Of a stretch of DNA of 64,000 nt, positions 1-10,900 are shown one piece after another. Each line of letters opens with the position of its first letter. The first letter of the stretch is position 1. A program made the position numbers and the translations under genes. The notes under the pieces are model-generated. The model was not told the DNA's origin and ran no database searches. It was given only the letters and a program-made list of their open reading frames with translations. The stretch comes from Nematostella vectensis (lineage: Eukaryota; Cnidaria; Anthozoa; Actiniaria; Edwardsiidae). The stretch is from NCBI RefSeq assembly GCF_932526225.1, contig NC_064041.1, positions 1,252,699-1,316,698 of the forward strand, read 5' to 3'.

Positions 1-266
1 AAAAGGATTTAATCAAGATTTTTTTACATGGCGACGAGGGAAAAAACTGAAAACAAATCAAGAAGGCGCTAGTGGTAAATTGGGACCGAAGAAACTCAAG
101 AAAGACCGAAAATCCGGTGTTTGTTCCATAAATGGCGACCGCAGCTTTGTATGGCAACCTCTTTGCTTTCGATTAGACCGAACACAATTGGACGGAGTTT
201 ATAGAAATATACGAACATTATTTTGCCGCGAACAAAATAACAGAAGACAAGTTCAAAGAGAGCTTT

Positions 267-1035
267 TTGTGCGCCAACGTAGGGCCAAAAGCGTACCGCA
301 TAATAAAAAGTTTGTGTTTACCGGAGAAACCGGCGGACAAAACATTTGAGTTTATTCCCAAGGCAGTGAAACATCACTTTAAACCGAAGCTTTCCGAAGC
401 AAGCGCGTATCTTCTCTTTAACTCGAGAATCAGGAGAAGTAATGAAAGTGTCATGATGTATGTTGCGGAACTCAGGAGATTAGCAGTTCCATGTAATTTC
501 GGAGAATTTCTAAACCGAGCCTTGAAGGATAGATTTATTGCCGGAATAAAAAATGCAGAAATCCAACAGAAAATTTTATCCACACCAGATGAAGATCTAA
601 CATTCGATAAGGCTTTCCAGATCGCAGAGGCATATGAATCGGCACGCCGCAATGTTAGAGAAATGCAGAAAAGTGTTGCACAAGAGGAGCCCTCAGTAAA
701 CTAAGTGCATTGCTCCCAAGATGCCTAAAGGGAAGGGAGGCCCCACTAGACAGAGGGGTAACTATGAAAACAAAAGGGGGCAGGTTAAGGGGTCCCAAAA
801 GACACCCATGTCAGGAGACAAATCAGGGGGAGAATGTTACAGATATGGAAACTCCCATGACCCACAATCATGCTGGTTTAAAGATCAAATTTGCCACAAT
901 TGCGGGAAGAAAGGCCATGCAAAAAGAGCATGCAGGTCCGGGACTAGCATTACCCATGCTGAAGAAGAAGTTTTCAATGAAGATGAAGATAGTGAAGGGG
1001 GTCCCGAGAAAATGTATCATATAAGAAACCCATAA
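267..1035 (+). pseudogene. gag remnant with CCHC zinc knuckle (retrotransposon)
   Basis: The frame at 267-704 reads as a retrotransposon gag capsid segment, with the usual run of helices around residues 40-130. It ends in a stop. A second frame, 721-1035, carries a basic segment and a CxxCGKKGHxxxxC zinc knuckle preceded by a related Cys/His cluster. The break between the two frames looks like decay, although a programmed shift cannot be excluded. No initiator for an intact gag is evident. Confidence 0.7.
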
Positions 1036-1059
1036 AATAAAGTTCCACCAATCACTCAC

Positions 1060-3330
1060 TGTACACCTAGAAGTAGACGGGAGGCAAACTGAGTTTGAAA
1101 TAGATACAGGGTCACCCTATACCTTGATTTCGGAAGAAACCGCCAAACCTCGGCCAAGTTTCCACAAAATGAAGTCATCTGAGTTAGACCCAACTTCATT
1201 TACAGGACACAAATTGAAAGTCCTGGGAACTATTGAGACTGTTGTCAATTACAATGGCAACTCATTCACCGTCCCAGTTGTCGTTACAAATCATAAGAGA
1301 GTTTATCTTGTTTGGAGGGATGTAGTAGAGCAGCTCAGCGTGATAAGTGTAAACCATTTGAAGGAAACCTTTACCCTAGAGACTGGGCACCAAGATATTT
1401 TTAGAGATGAATTGGGGAAAATGAAAGGTACGCACGCTAAGATTGTTGTCGACCCCAGTGCAAAAACACTTTTCCGCGAACCGCGCCCACTCCCATTTGC
1501 TATGAAGAGCAAGGTCATTGCAGAGATTGACCGACTCGTGAAATAGGATGTGTTAGAGCATATCAGACATTCAGACTGGACAGCGCCGATGGTTCCAGTG
1601 CTGAAACCTAACGGTGAGATTAGACTGTGGAAACTATAAGGTGATTGATAACAAGGTTTCCAAGATGGAGCAGTACCCAATACCCACCTTGGAGGAACTG
1701 ATAGCAGGAATCATAGGCTTGATCTCTCTCATGCATATTCCCAGGTAGAGCTTGACCCAGATAGCAGGAAGTTTACAACCATCAATACTGTGAAGGGTGT
1801 GTTCCAGTATAACGTCTGCCATACGGAGTCGCCTCCAGCGGCCTTCCAACGTGCGATAGAAGGACTGTTGCATGGAATACCTCAGGTAGCTGTATATATA
1901 GGCGATATTCTCGTGACAGGTAAGAGCATCGCTGAGTCGCTTGAGAATTTAGAGAAAGTCCTAGGTAGGCTTGATAAGGCAGGACTGAGACTGAGAGAGA
2001 GAGGTGTGTGTTTATGCAAGACAAGGTTGTATACCTGGGGCATCAGATTGACAAGACGGGCGTATCTCCAGTCAAGGACAAGGTTGAGGCACTAGTTAAG
2101 GCCAAAACACCGGAGAATGTCACGAAACTGAAGGCATACCTAGGCCTATTGAATTACTACGGTAGATTCTTGAAGGGAATGTCCCAGGTCCTTCACCCTC
2201 TGCACAAGCTCCTAGAGTATGGGGTGAAGTGGCACTGGGGACCAGAACAGCAGGCACGTTTTTAACCAAAAAGATGATTCTCTCAGCCTTTTGGTATACT
2301 TTTGGTAGACTTTTGGTATACTATGATACCCAAAGAGCACTAGTACTCCATTGTGATGCTTCCCATTATGGCCTAGGCGCAGTCCTTTCCCATATCATGG
2401 AGGATGGCTCCGAAAGACCTGTGGGGTTTGCAAGCTGGACGCTAAGCGATGCTGAGAAGAACTACAGCAAACTAGGCAAGAAGGAAGCCGCCGTAATCTA
2501 CGGCCTAAAGAAGTTCCACAAGTATGTGTTTTGTCGAGATTTTGATATAATCACGCCGGTCATGGCATCCCCCAGGATTCAGCGATGGTCCATATTGATG
2601 AGGGCATACCAGTACCACATAAAGTACAGAGCATGAAATCAGCATGCCAACGCGGACTGTATGTCCCGACTGCCATTACCTGTGAAAGCGCGTACTGAAC
2701 CAGAAGACAAGGTATTGGTGATCGAAGAGTTAGAAGACTCCCTCTATCTTGACCACAGAGCCATTGGACTAGGAAAGATCCTGTACTCACCCATGTGCAT
2801 TAGTACCTGTTACGCTTACACCATTACACCTTATCGTAAGAGGAGAGACGAGTTAAGCGTCCAAGCAGGTTGTTTCTTATGGGGTGCGAGAGTTATTATT
2901 CCACCCAATGGTAGAGCTCAGGTCGAGCGAGAACTCCACTGCACATCCAGGTATCAATCGGATAAAGGCCTTGGCCAAAAGTATTCCAAGTGGATTGAAA
3001 CATACCTGATGAAGTCAATGACATCTCAAGCAACCATCGACAAGCTGCGAGAATGCTTTGCACGGAACGGTATTCCAGATGTTGTCGTATCAGACAATGG
3101 TCCTAACCTCATCTCTAAAGAACTGTCAGCATTCTTCAGTAAGAACGGCATCCAGCACATACCGGTTGCACCAGTGCACCCATCCAGCAATGGGAAGGCA
3201 GAGCGAACCGTGCAGACAGTAAACGGAGGGATAGAGAGAGCGCCTGGAAAGGATTTGACCACGAAGCTGCAAAGATTCCTCTTCCAATATCGTGTTACGC
3301 CTCACACGACAACCGGTTTGTAAGTTGAAG
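1060..3330 (+). pseudogene. pol remnant: protease, RT, RNase H, integrase
   Basis: The protease active-site motif DTGS is encoded at about 1103-1114. RT sequence starts near 1480 and is interrupted by an in-frame stop at 1544 and further frameshifts. The catalytic box near 1890-1910 reads YIGD, so an Asp of the expected YxDD is lost. The RT connection, with a [11 protein letters not shown]-type segment, is at 2008-2265. RNase H, with [13 protein letters not shown], is at about 2350-2570. The integrase core, with a SDNGP segment and a later HPSSNGKAER motif, is at about 2990-3230. Four or more frame breaks make it non-functional. Confidence 0.8.
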
Positions 3331-3691
3331 ACCATGTAACCATGTGCGCAGAGACATTGACCAGACACAGACGTCAACGAGAAGTCTAGGGGAAGTCCCC
3401 TTAGATCCACTGGGGCTGGCCGGTGTAGGCATAGTTCCAATGGAAAGACTAATTCCACACACAACCACAAACCCCATGTGCGAGCCGGTTGCAGAGACTT
3501 TAACAACACCAGAGGATATCCAGTCAGCGGCTATGCTTACTACAGAGAGCCGCTATCCTACGAGAGTTCGACAAACCCCAAGTAATTTAAATGACTATGT
3601 TTGTAAATAAGGTTTAATATCCTTGTTTTGTTTCACAAGGACACACACATCGTGAGATGTGATGTAGTATGTTAAGCTATGGAGGAGGATG

Positions 3692-3843
3692 TGTCATGTA
3701 TTGACCGGGATACCTGTGTTGGTGGGTGGACCGCTGTTGTGTCGCGGGCTCGATGGCTCACGTGCCTCACAGCCGATCGGCCTTGTACGTTGTTGTACGT
3801 TGTTGTTATGAATTAAAAAAGGATTAAATCAAGACTTTTTAGA
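3692..3843 (+). repeat. 3' LTR of the Gypsy-type element
   Basis: It starts TGTCATG directly after a purine tract. Its last ~28 bases repeat the first 28 bases of the window with a few differences. It is short (about 150 bp). The exact 3' end is uncertain by a few bases (TTTTTACA at the left copy, TTTTTAGA here). Confidence 0.65.
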
Positions 3844-4038
3844 GAGGGTGATAATAAGGGTAGAGCAAGGAAACTGGGAACAGAGCTTTTCAGGCTGCTT
3901 TTAAAGAAACATGAAATTTGCTGAATTGTACTTTTATTTTGTTCATGGGATGCTATTTTTGCAACGCGCTGCCAGAAAAACCGTTCAGGTTATGTTAGAA
4001 GATTTGATCCGTTAGATTTAGCTCACCCGCTGGTGCAC

Positions 4039-4590
4039 AACCCCAGTAGCGGATATAGGGGGAAGGGTTAGGGGGTTTAAACCCCAGTAGCGGATATAGG
4101 GGGACGGGTTAGGGGGTTTAAACCCCAGTACCGGATATAGGGGGAGGGGTTAGGGGGTTTAAACCACAGTAGCGGATATAGGGGGACGGGTTAAGGGGTT
4201 TAAACCACAGTAGCGGATATAGGGGGAGGGGTTAGGGGGTTTAAACCACAGTAGCGGATATAGGGGGACGGGTTAGGGGGTTTAAACCACAGGAGCGGAT
4301 ACAGGGGGAGGAGTTAGGGGGTTTAAACCACAGTAGCGGATATAGGGGGACGGGTTAGGGGGTTTAAACCACAGTAGCGGATATAGGGGGAAGGGTTAGG
4401 GGGTTTAAACCACAGTAGCGGATATAGGGGGAAGGGTTAGGGGGTTTAAACCACAGTAGCGGATATAGGGGGAAGGGTTAGGGGGTTTAAACCATAGTAC
4501 CGAATATAGGGGGAAGGGTTAGGGGGTGAAATCACCAGTTGCGGTTATAGGGGGAAGGGTTAGGGGGTTTAAACACCAGTAGTGTATCTA
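4039..4590. repeat. 41-bp tandem satellite, about 13 copies
   Basis: Successive CAGTAGCGGATATAGGGGGA cores are 41 bp apart. Each unit also carries GGGTTAGGGGG followed by TTTAAAC. Units differ by single substitutions; the last two are more divergent. No coding potential is seen. Confidence 0.9.
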
Positions 4591-4900
4591 GGGCTAGGGG
4601 TGCGTAAGTTTTATATAACATATATATGTCCCTTTTGCCCTTGGTTTAGTGGGAGAAGTGATGAAATATGACGTTATTAACGTATTTATTTCTGTCACGG
4701 GATTTGGGACAGCTGAGATTACATGAGAGGTATCTGATACATTTTGTTCACGTCACACTAGACAAGTGACGCATAAAGAAAAAAATAGATAATTCTTATA
4801 CTTTTTACGCGATAAGTCACGTGATATATCATGCGTATATAATTATATTAACCTGAAATGAAACACGTGACATGTTCATTTGTTGCGTGACATAACTTAC

Positions 4901-5308
4901 CTGTACAGAATGAATATCACCAGAGCGAGGACGAGCATCAGCAATCCTCCAACCACCGCCCCGGCAATAGACCCGCTCGGGCCTGTCTGTCTTGCGCTAG
5001 CCTCCCCTCCCTTACGACCACCTGCGCTCCCCCCTAACTCCTGCCCACACGTCGGGCTCTTGTCACCATTAATATACACAACTCTGTTCCCTCCAAAGTT
5101 GCGTGCGATCTGGCTCCTGGAGTCCCGAACCATTGTGCATAGAGAATCACGTGGTATTGGCTGACGGTTCTTATTGGTGGTTGAAGGCTGGAGAACGACA
5201 GCCTCGACCTCAAGCAAAGACTCGCTTGCAGGCATTGGCTCTTTGGTAATGATGACGTCACTTGTGATGAATGGCCGGAAGGTGTTTACGTCACGTCGCT
5301 TTCTTTCG
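4901..5308 (-). CDS. Exon encoding juxtamembrane segment and transmembrane helix
   Basis: On the minus strand a strong acceptor (T-rich tract, then ACAG) opens an exon of 408 bp that is open throughout. It ends at a CAG|GTAAGT donor. The product is polar, with one Cys and a Gly-rich stretch, followed by a hydrophobic helix (AGAVVGGLLMLVLALVIFIL) and then Tyr-Arg at the donor. This fits the membrane anchor of the LRP-like gene upstream on the same strand. However, its acceptor needs a phase-2 partner while the mucin/EGF exon at 6791 ends in phase 1, so an unseen small exon, or a different gene, is required. The cytoplasmic part would lie further left. Not recognised by family. Confidence 0.55.
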
Positions 5309-5456
5309 CTGTCAAGAAAAAAAATACTAGTATTTATGGCTTACCGCGACGTATACCTGGGTACTGGGTACCTCGTATCAGGCGCGTTGTTCCCAGGATT
5401 TGCGGGACAGGGGGGGATGGGTTAGGTCGTAATGAAAAGGGACATTGTTCCTTGGA

Positions 5457-5567
5457 TTGGTCTGAATGATGTGATGGAACGTGCGTTCTGATTGGTCTGC
5501 TGAGATGGAACGTGCGCTGTGATTGCTCTGGTGCAATGGAACGTGCGTTCTGATTGGTCTGATGTGC
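5457..5567. repeat. 31-bp direct repeat, 3 to 4 copies
   Basis: ATGGAACGTGCG recurs at 5474, 5505 and 5536, each followed by a TGATTGGTCTG-like segment. It lies in non-coding DNA and creates short spurious frames on the minus strand. Confidence 0.8.
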
Positions 5568-5904
5568 AGGTCTCCATATCGCTTTGAAGGTCATGCGTTG
5601 TCGCAGAACTAAAACTCGTATTCACTAAATGGCGGCAGTACAATATTTAGGAGGTATTGGCAATTCTGCTCCCGGAATATCTTTGTTGTTAGATACACCA
5701 GATACCCAACATCAAAACTAAAACAGTCCCAGCATGCTGTTCGCTTATCAACTCGACCCAATCCCCCTCTCAACGTAAGAAAGGCTAATAGATTGAAACG
5801 ATAGTGACTTCCATGGTTAAGTACGTCTACTTGTATGCAAATGTCTGCATACTAAAAATTGCCGATAACTTGGCACTACCCTCTTATTCGTAAATGACAC
5901 ATCT

Positions 5905-6110
5905 TTAAACATGCGCGGCAAATCTTTACTTTCGCGACAATTCATTGAAACCTGTTTCTCTTATATAAGTATATAACATACGCGGCGAATCTTTAATTTC
6001 GTGACAATTCATTGATACCTGTTTCTCTTATATAAGTATAAAACATACGCGGCAAATCTTTACTTTCGCGACAATTCATTGATACCTGTTTGTCTTGTAC
6101 CTGTTTGTCT
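5905..6110. repeat. 67-bp direct repeat, three copies
   Basis: CGCGGCAAATCTTT or a close variant occurs at 5914, 5981 and 6048, followed by a shared CGACAATTCATTGA segment. The rest of 5570-6790 shows no exon I can support. It should contain the missing phase 1 to 2 exon if the transmembrane exon belongs to the LRP gene. Confidence 0.8.
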
Positions 6111-6790
6111 TTTACCTGTTTGTCTTGTATGAGCAGGGCGCCTTTGTGCAGAGTTCATTAAATGACACCACGACACTTTCTTGAAATTTAAGCGTGTTCC
6201 ATTGCTGTGTAGAAAAAAAGAGGTTGTTAAATTATACTGTTGTCTATCTTATACGGCGATTAAATAATAAAACTGTTCGTTTTATTTGTTTCACATAACA
6301 TTTATTATAACTATGGCCTGTACCTTTATGCTCATTTCCAAGATAAGCGATACTTTGTCTTCACCTGAAAATGACAGTCAACGATTGGTTATTAGAGCTG
6401 AAATACTCGAGTCAATAGGAGACTTGCACTAAGAGATCACGTGACGTTTGGGTGGTAAACTCGCGCGCTCCGGCTTTTGGCGGCGAAATAACAAAAAAAA
6501 GCAACTTATTCAGCGCTTACGAATCAGATTGAAAGTTGCTTTGTCAGAAAGTCCCTGCCGTGACGTTACTGCAGCAATAATTGTGTTTGCAACCCTAAGA
6601 TTCACGTGATTTCGGCTATCTAATAATGTTTACAGGCCCTATGTTCCCACTCTCGTTCCCCTGCACTCCCTCCCCATCCCCAAAACCTCCCTCCCTCCCT
6701 CACCCAAGGCCTACCTGCCTCCCTGACTCCACTAATCACCCATCCATCATCTGCGTACGTGAACCGCCCACGCTATCTTTGTGTACTCAC

Positions 6791-7972
6791 CGTAATAAAA
6801 TTCACATTTGATTCCAGTGAATCCTTCAGGACATGCACAAATAAAGCCTTTACTAGCCCCAGTCCTTTTCCTACAGGTAGCCCCATTAGCACAAGGGTTA
6901 GGAACGCAGACGCCACTAGGATGTGTTGTCGTAGATGATTTGATCGTTGTCGGAGGCACTTTCGTTGTCTGTGTTTGTCTCGTTGTCGGTGGTTGTGTCG
7001 TTGTCGGTTGTTGTGTCGTTGTCGGAGGTTGCGTCGTTGTTGGTGGTTGTGTCATTGTCGGATGTTGTGTCGTTGTCGGAGGTTGCGTCGTTGTCGGATG
7101 TTGTGTCGTTGTTGGTTGTTGTGTCGTTGTCGGAGGTTGCGTCGTTGTCGGATGTTGTGTCGTTGTTGGTTGTTGTGTCGTTGTCGGAGGTTGTGTCGTT
7201 GTCGGATGTTGTGTCGTTGCTGGTTGTTGTGTCGTTGTCGGAGTTTGTGTCGTTGTTGGTTGTTGTGTCGTTGTCGGAGGTTGTGTCGTTGTCTGTTGTT
7301 GTGTCGTTGTCGGATGTTGTGTCGTTGTCGGTTGTTTTGTTGTTGTCTGTTGTTGTGTCGTTGTCGAAGGTTGTGTCGTTGTCGGAGGTTGTGTCGTTGT
7401 CGGAGGTTGTGTTGTTGTTGGAGGTTTTGTTGTTGTCGGAGGTTGTGTCGTTGTAGGAAGTTGTGTTGTTGTCGGAGGTGGTGTCGTTGTCGGAGGTGGT
7501 GTCGTTGTCGGTGGTTGTGTCGTTGTCGGTGGTTTTGTCGTTGTCGGAGGTTGTGTCGTTGTCGGAGTTTGTGTCGTTGTCGGAGGTTGTTTCGTTGTCG
7601 GAGGTTGTGTCGTTGTCGGAGGTTGTGTCGTTGTCGGAGGTTGTGTCGTTGTCGGAGGTTGTGTTGTTGTCGGAGGTTGTGTTGTTGTCGGCTGTCGTGT
7701 CGTTGTCGGAGGTTGTGTTGTTGTCGGCTGTCGTGTCGTTGTCGGAGGTTGTGTCGTTGTCGGAGGTTGTGTCGTTGTCGGAGGTTGTGTTGTTGTCGGA
7801 GGTTGTGTCGTTGTCGGAGGCTTTGTCGTTGATGGTGTCTGAGTCGTCATTGGATTCGTCGAGCAGTTGGCAGCGGTGGGATTCGTTGGGCATGCGCACT
7901 TGAAACTCGATCCAGGCTTCACCAAACATAGATGGGTACATCCTCCGTTGTTTATAGAGCATGGGTGAGTGT
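6791..7972 (-). CDS. LRP-like gene exon: EGF, Thr/Pro mucin stalk, EGF
   Basis: The acceptor TTCCATCAG leads into an EGF starting [15 protein letters not shown], the module expected after a YWTD propeller. About 300 residues of PTTTQP-type hexapeptides follow, a likely heavily O-glycosylated stalk. A second, classical EGF ([13 protein letters not shown] ... [12 protein letters not shown]) comes next, and the exon ends at a GTGAGT donor in phase 1. Entry is also phase 1, so the exon is symmetrical. Confidence 0.85.
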
Positions 7973-10900
7973 CTGATGGAAAAAAACACACAACACATTA
8001 GTTAGAAAAGACAGATATGTATGATCCTCGAAGGACTCCTTGAAAGATCAAAAGTCTTAAAAGAAAACTCCACCCAAATACAGTATGTCTTACTCTTTAT
8101 TGCGTCAATTCTGAATTTAAGCCATTAGTCTTGAAATCGTTTTTTTGCAAAACCCGAATATTTCTGAAAAAAAGTCGACCCAGGGGTATAAAATAAGTGT
8201 TCCAAACATAAATAGATGCAATAAAGAGTAAGACATACTGTATGTAGCACATGCTACCATACGTTGAGTTGAGTGGGCTCCCTGTGCCTAAATGCTAAAT
8301 GTTACGTAGTCATTCATGCAAAAGCCCCATTGTCCAGAGTACATACATTATATCCGTGAAACACTAAATCAAAATAGTGAGGTTTAGTAAAAATTTGCAA
8401 AATTAGTAAGAAATGGTAAATATACTAGATTTAGTGTGCACGTGCAATAAGCCAAGCGTTACAACGCATAACAGTGAAAAGCAAGCGCTTTTCTTTTCTT
8501 TAACTATAGAGTGGTTTTCAAAAACCCGTGAAATACTATTTAGTTTATTTAGTACTAATACACTGTAATGTCTTTGTTCTCTTATGTTCTTATTTGACTA
8601 TTACACTTTAACAATTACATTTTGTTTCACGGGATTTTGAAAACCTCTCTAATACGCAAATTAACTTTGTTTAGACTTTTTCGCCCTGCACGCCGCAAAT
8701 CAAGTGACAGGACACAGTTGAAACTACAATATGCGCAAATAAACTCGTTCTAAAGAGCTTTATTCGCATGCATGTGTGTTTACGGTTCAGCGATCACACT
8801 ATTGAAATCAATACAGAGTTCACGCGTTTGCCGTTCAGTGATTTCCAATTAACAAGAGACTAATTCAGTTACAGTGAGGACACGGAAAGCGGGCCATGCT
8901 GAACAACTTTGACCAATCAAAATCGACTTGAACACCGAAGTCGACCATTTTTGTCTGTCGATTGAGCGTGGGAGCACCTTAACCTGATTTGCTGAAACTA
9001 ATTTTTTCGAAATGTTTACGGTGTTCAAGCCGAATCTGATGGGTCAAAGTTGTTCAGCATGGCCCGCTTTCTCTGTCCTCACTGTAAGTTGAACAAAAAA
9101 TAGTTTTTGCTAATGTTTCACAGTTATATTATTTGTACTCTAGAATGCACCAAAATGCATTGTATTTATTTTTCTGGTTTATGAACACGACTATTTGGGC
9201 CTTTTGTATTGGTTCGTTTGCACTCTAGGATATTTTTGTACTAAACATACAGGCACAATATAACCGCGGTGATCTTGGATACTAAAATTTCTTAGATACT
9301 AAACGTATACTAATCAGAAACTAAACAAATACTTAACAGAAAATAATAACAAGGGGGGAGGGGGCTATTGTCAATAACAAAAAAAAATCAAAACTACCTA
9401 ATTTCTGCATAGAATTGGAGAGTAGGGCTGGAAATACGTCAAAATATTTTAGCGCTATTTAGCGGATTTAGGCTAAATTTATATTTAAATCATCACTATG
9501 GTTAAAAATTCAAAAGGCGATCCTACACAAACACCTAGTTTAATACAACTGGATAAAAAACACGGGGGGACGAATTTGGATTTGTTCGTATAGCACCAGC
9601 TGGGTAGGAAATTTTTTTTGTTTGAACAGATCAGAAAATGGTACAAAATTATGCAGATCTCCAAAGGAAAAAATCCCCTTCTTTTGGATGATTATATTTT
9701 ATCCCGGTCAATTCGAGTCCAGTCTATATTTAACTCTCCATAATTGTTGCGATGTATAGCAGTTACTGGAGCTGATTTAGCCAGCGTGACGTCCAAGCGC
9801 GTGATCCAAGCGTGACTTCCACTTGGGTGGTCTTCACCGTCGACAACATTCATTATGTCGGCGCCAAAAAGTACAAAAGTACGTTTGCTGTTTGAAAACT
9901 TAGCAATAACTAAGCACTAAATCGGCATAGAAACGTTTTACAAATGCATATTTGATAGCTATTTCCTTGTGTATTGCATAGAAATTTGCAACCGTCTAAA
10001 CCAGAAACCAGACAAGGTATTCTATTCAGACATTAGTCTAGTATCCACAAAAATTACAGACGCTGCTGTACATAATTTAAGAAACCATATTTATAATGCC
10101 TGTCCATCGATTTTTAGCTGATTTTACTCGGCAAATAGTTAATTTTTTATTAATTTTTTATGAAGTACCCACCCTTACCGTTTTTAGTATCTGTTTAGTA
10201 TCTTATTAGTATCTGAGATATTAGTATCTAGGATCACCGCGGTCACAATATATCATAGAATTAGTGAGATTTTGTGGAAATTACATGAAACTTGTGCTCC
10301 CTATCTTGGTGTGGTTTTCAAAATATCGTGGAATAAAATGCTATTGTTAAAGTGTAATAGTCAAGCCAGAACAAAAGAGAACAAAGACATTACCTTTTAT
10401 TTGTACTAAATACACTAAATAGTACACGGGTTTTTTGAAAACCACTCTATTGGTGCCGTAATTTGTATGACAAAAGCCAAATGCCAGTTTGCAGGATATT
10501 GAAATTCACAGTAGAATCTTATCTCGAAATTTGTTTGTCTTTCAGTAGATTGAGATTCCCAGAGCATAAACAGGCAATCGATGGATTACAAATATCTAAA
10601 CCATAGAGATATGAGGAATAAATCGATCGTCACTCTAAGCTCTTTTTACTGCAAAGCATGCTATTATTGCATTATTATTAGTTAATATTTGCAAAAGTGC
10701 CGAAACGGGGTCTAAACAAATACACAGTGGCTAAATGAGGGGTAGCTTTTAATTTTTTTGAATAACGCGAGAAAATGTAGCCTTGACGAACAAATAGCCC
10801 TCTATTTTTATTCGGATGGAGGAAACATTTATCGATGTATTGATGTCTTTGAAATAAAAAAACTTTCCCCTTGCCTGTGTACAGTAGGACAACGCTACTT

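Larger units (their letters stand above)
1..3843 (+). mobile_element. Degenerate Ty3/Gypsy-type LTR retrotransposon
   Basis: The first 28 bases match the end of the repeat at 3692-3843, so the window opens at the tail of the 5' LTR. TGGCGACGAGGG follows at 29-40, in the place of a tRNA primer-binding site. Gag, zinc-knuckle, protease, RT, RNase H and integrase remnants follow in Gypsy order, and a purine-rich tract (about 3680-3690) precedes the 3' LTR. Frames are broken by stops and shifts throughout, so this is an old inactive copy. Family assignment rests on the domain order with integrase after RNase H. Confidence 0.85.

Noticed and set aside
4039-4590. Telomeric repeat
   Set aside because: The unit is 41 bp; TTAGGG-like sequence is only a small part of it and it lies between ordinary sequences.
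6808-7842. 344-codon plus-strand Val/Gly/Cys frame
   Set aside because: Shadow of the minus-strand mucin exon, which has EGF modules on both sides.
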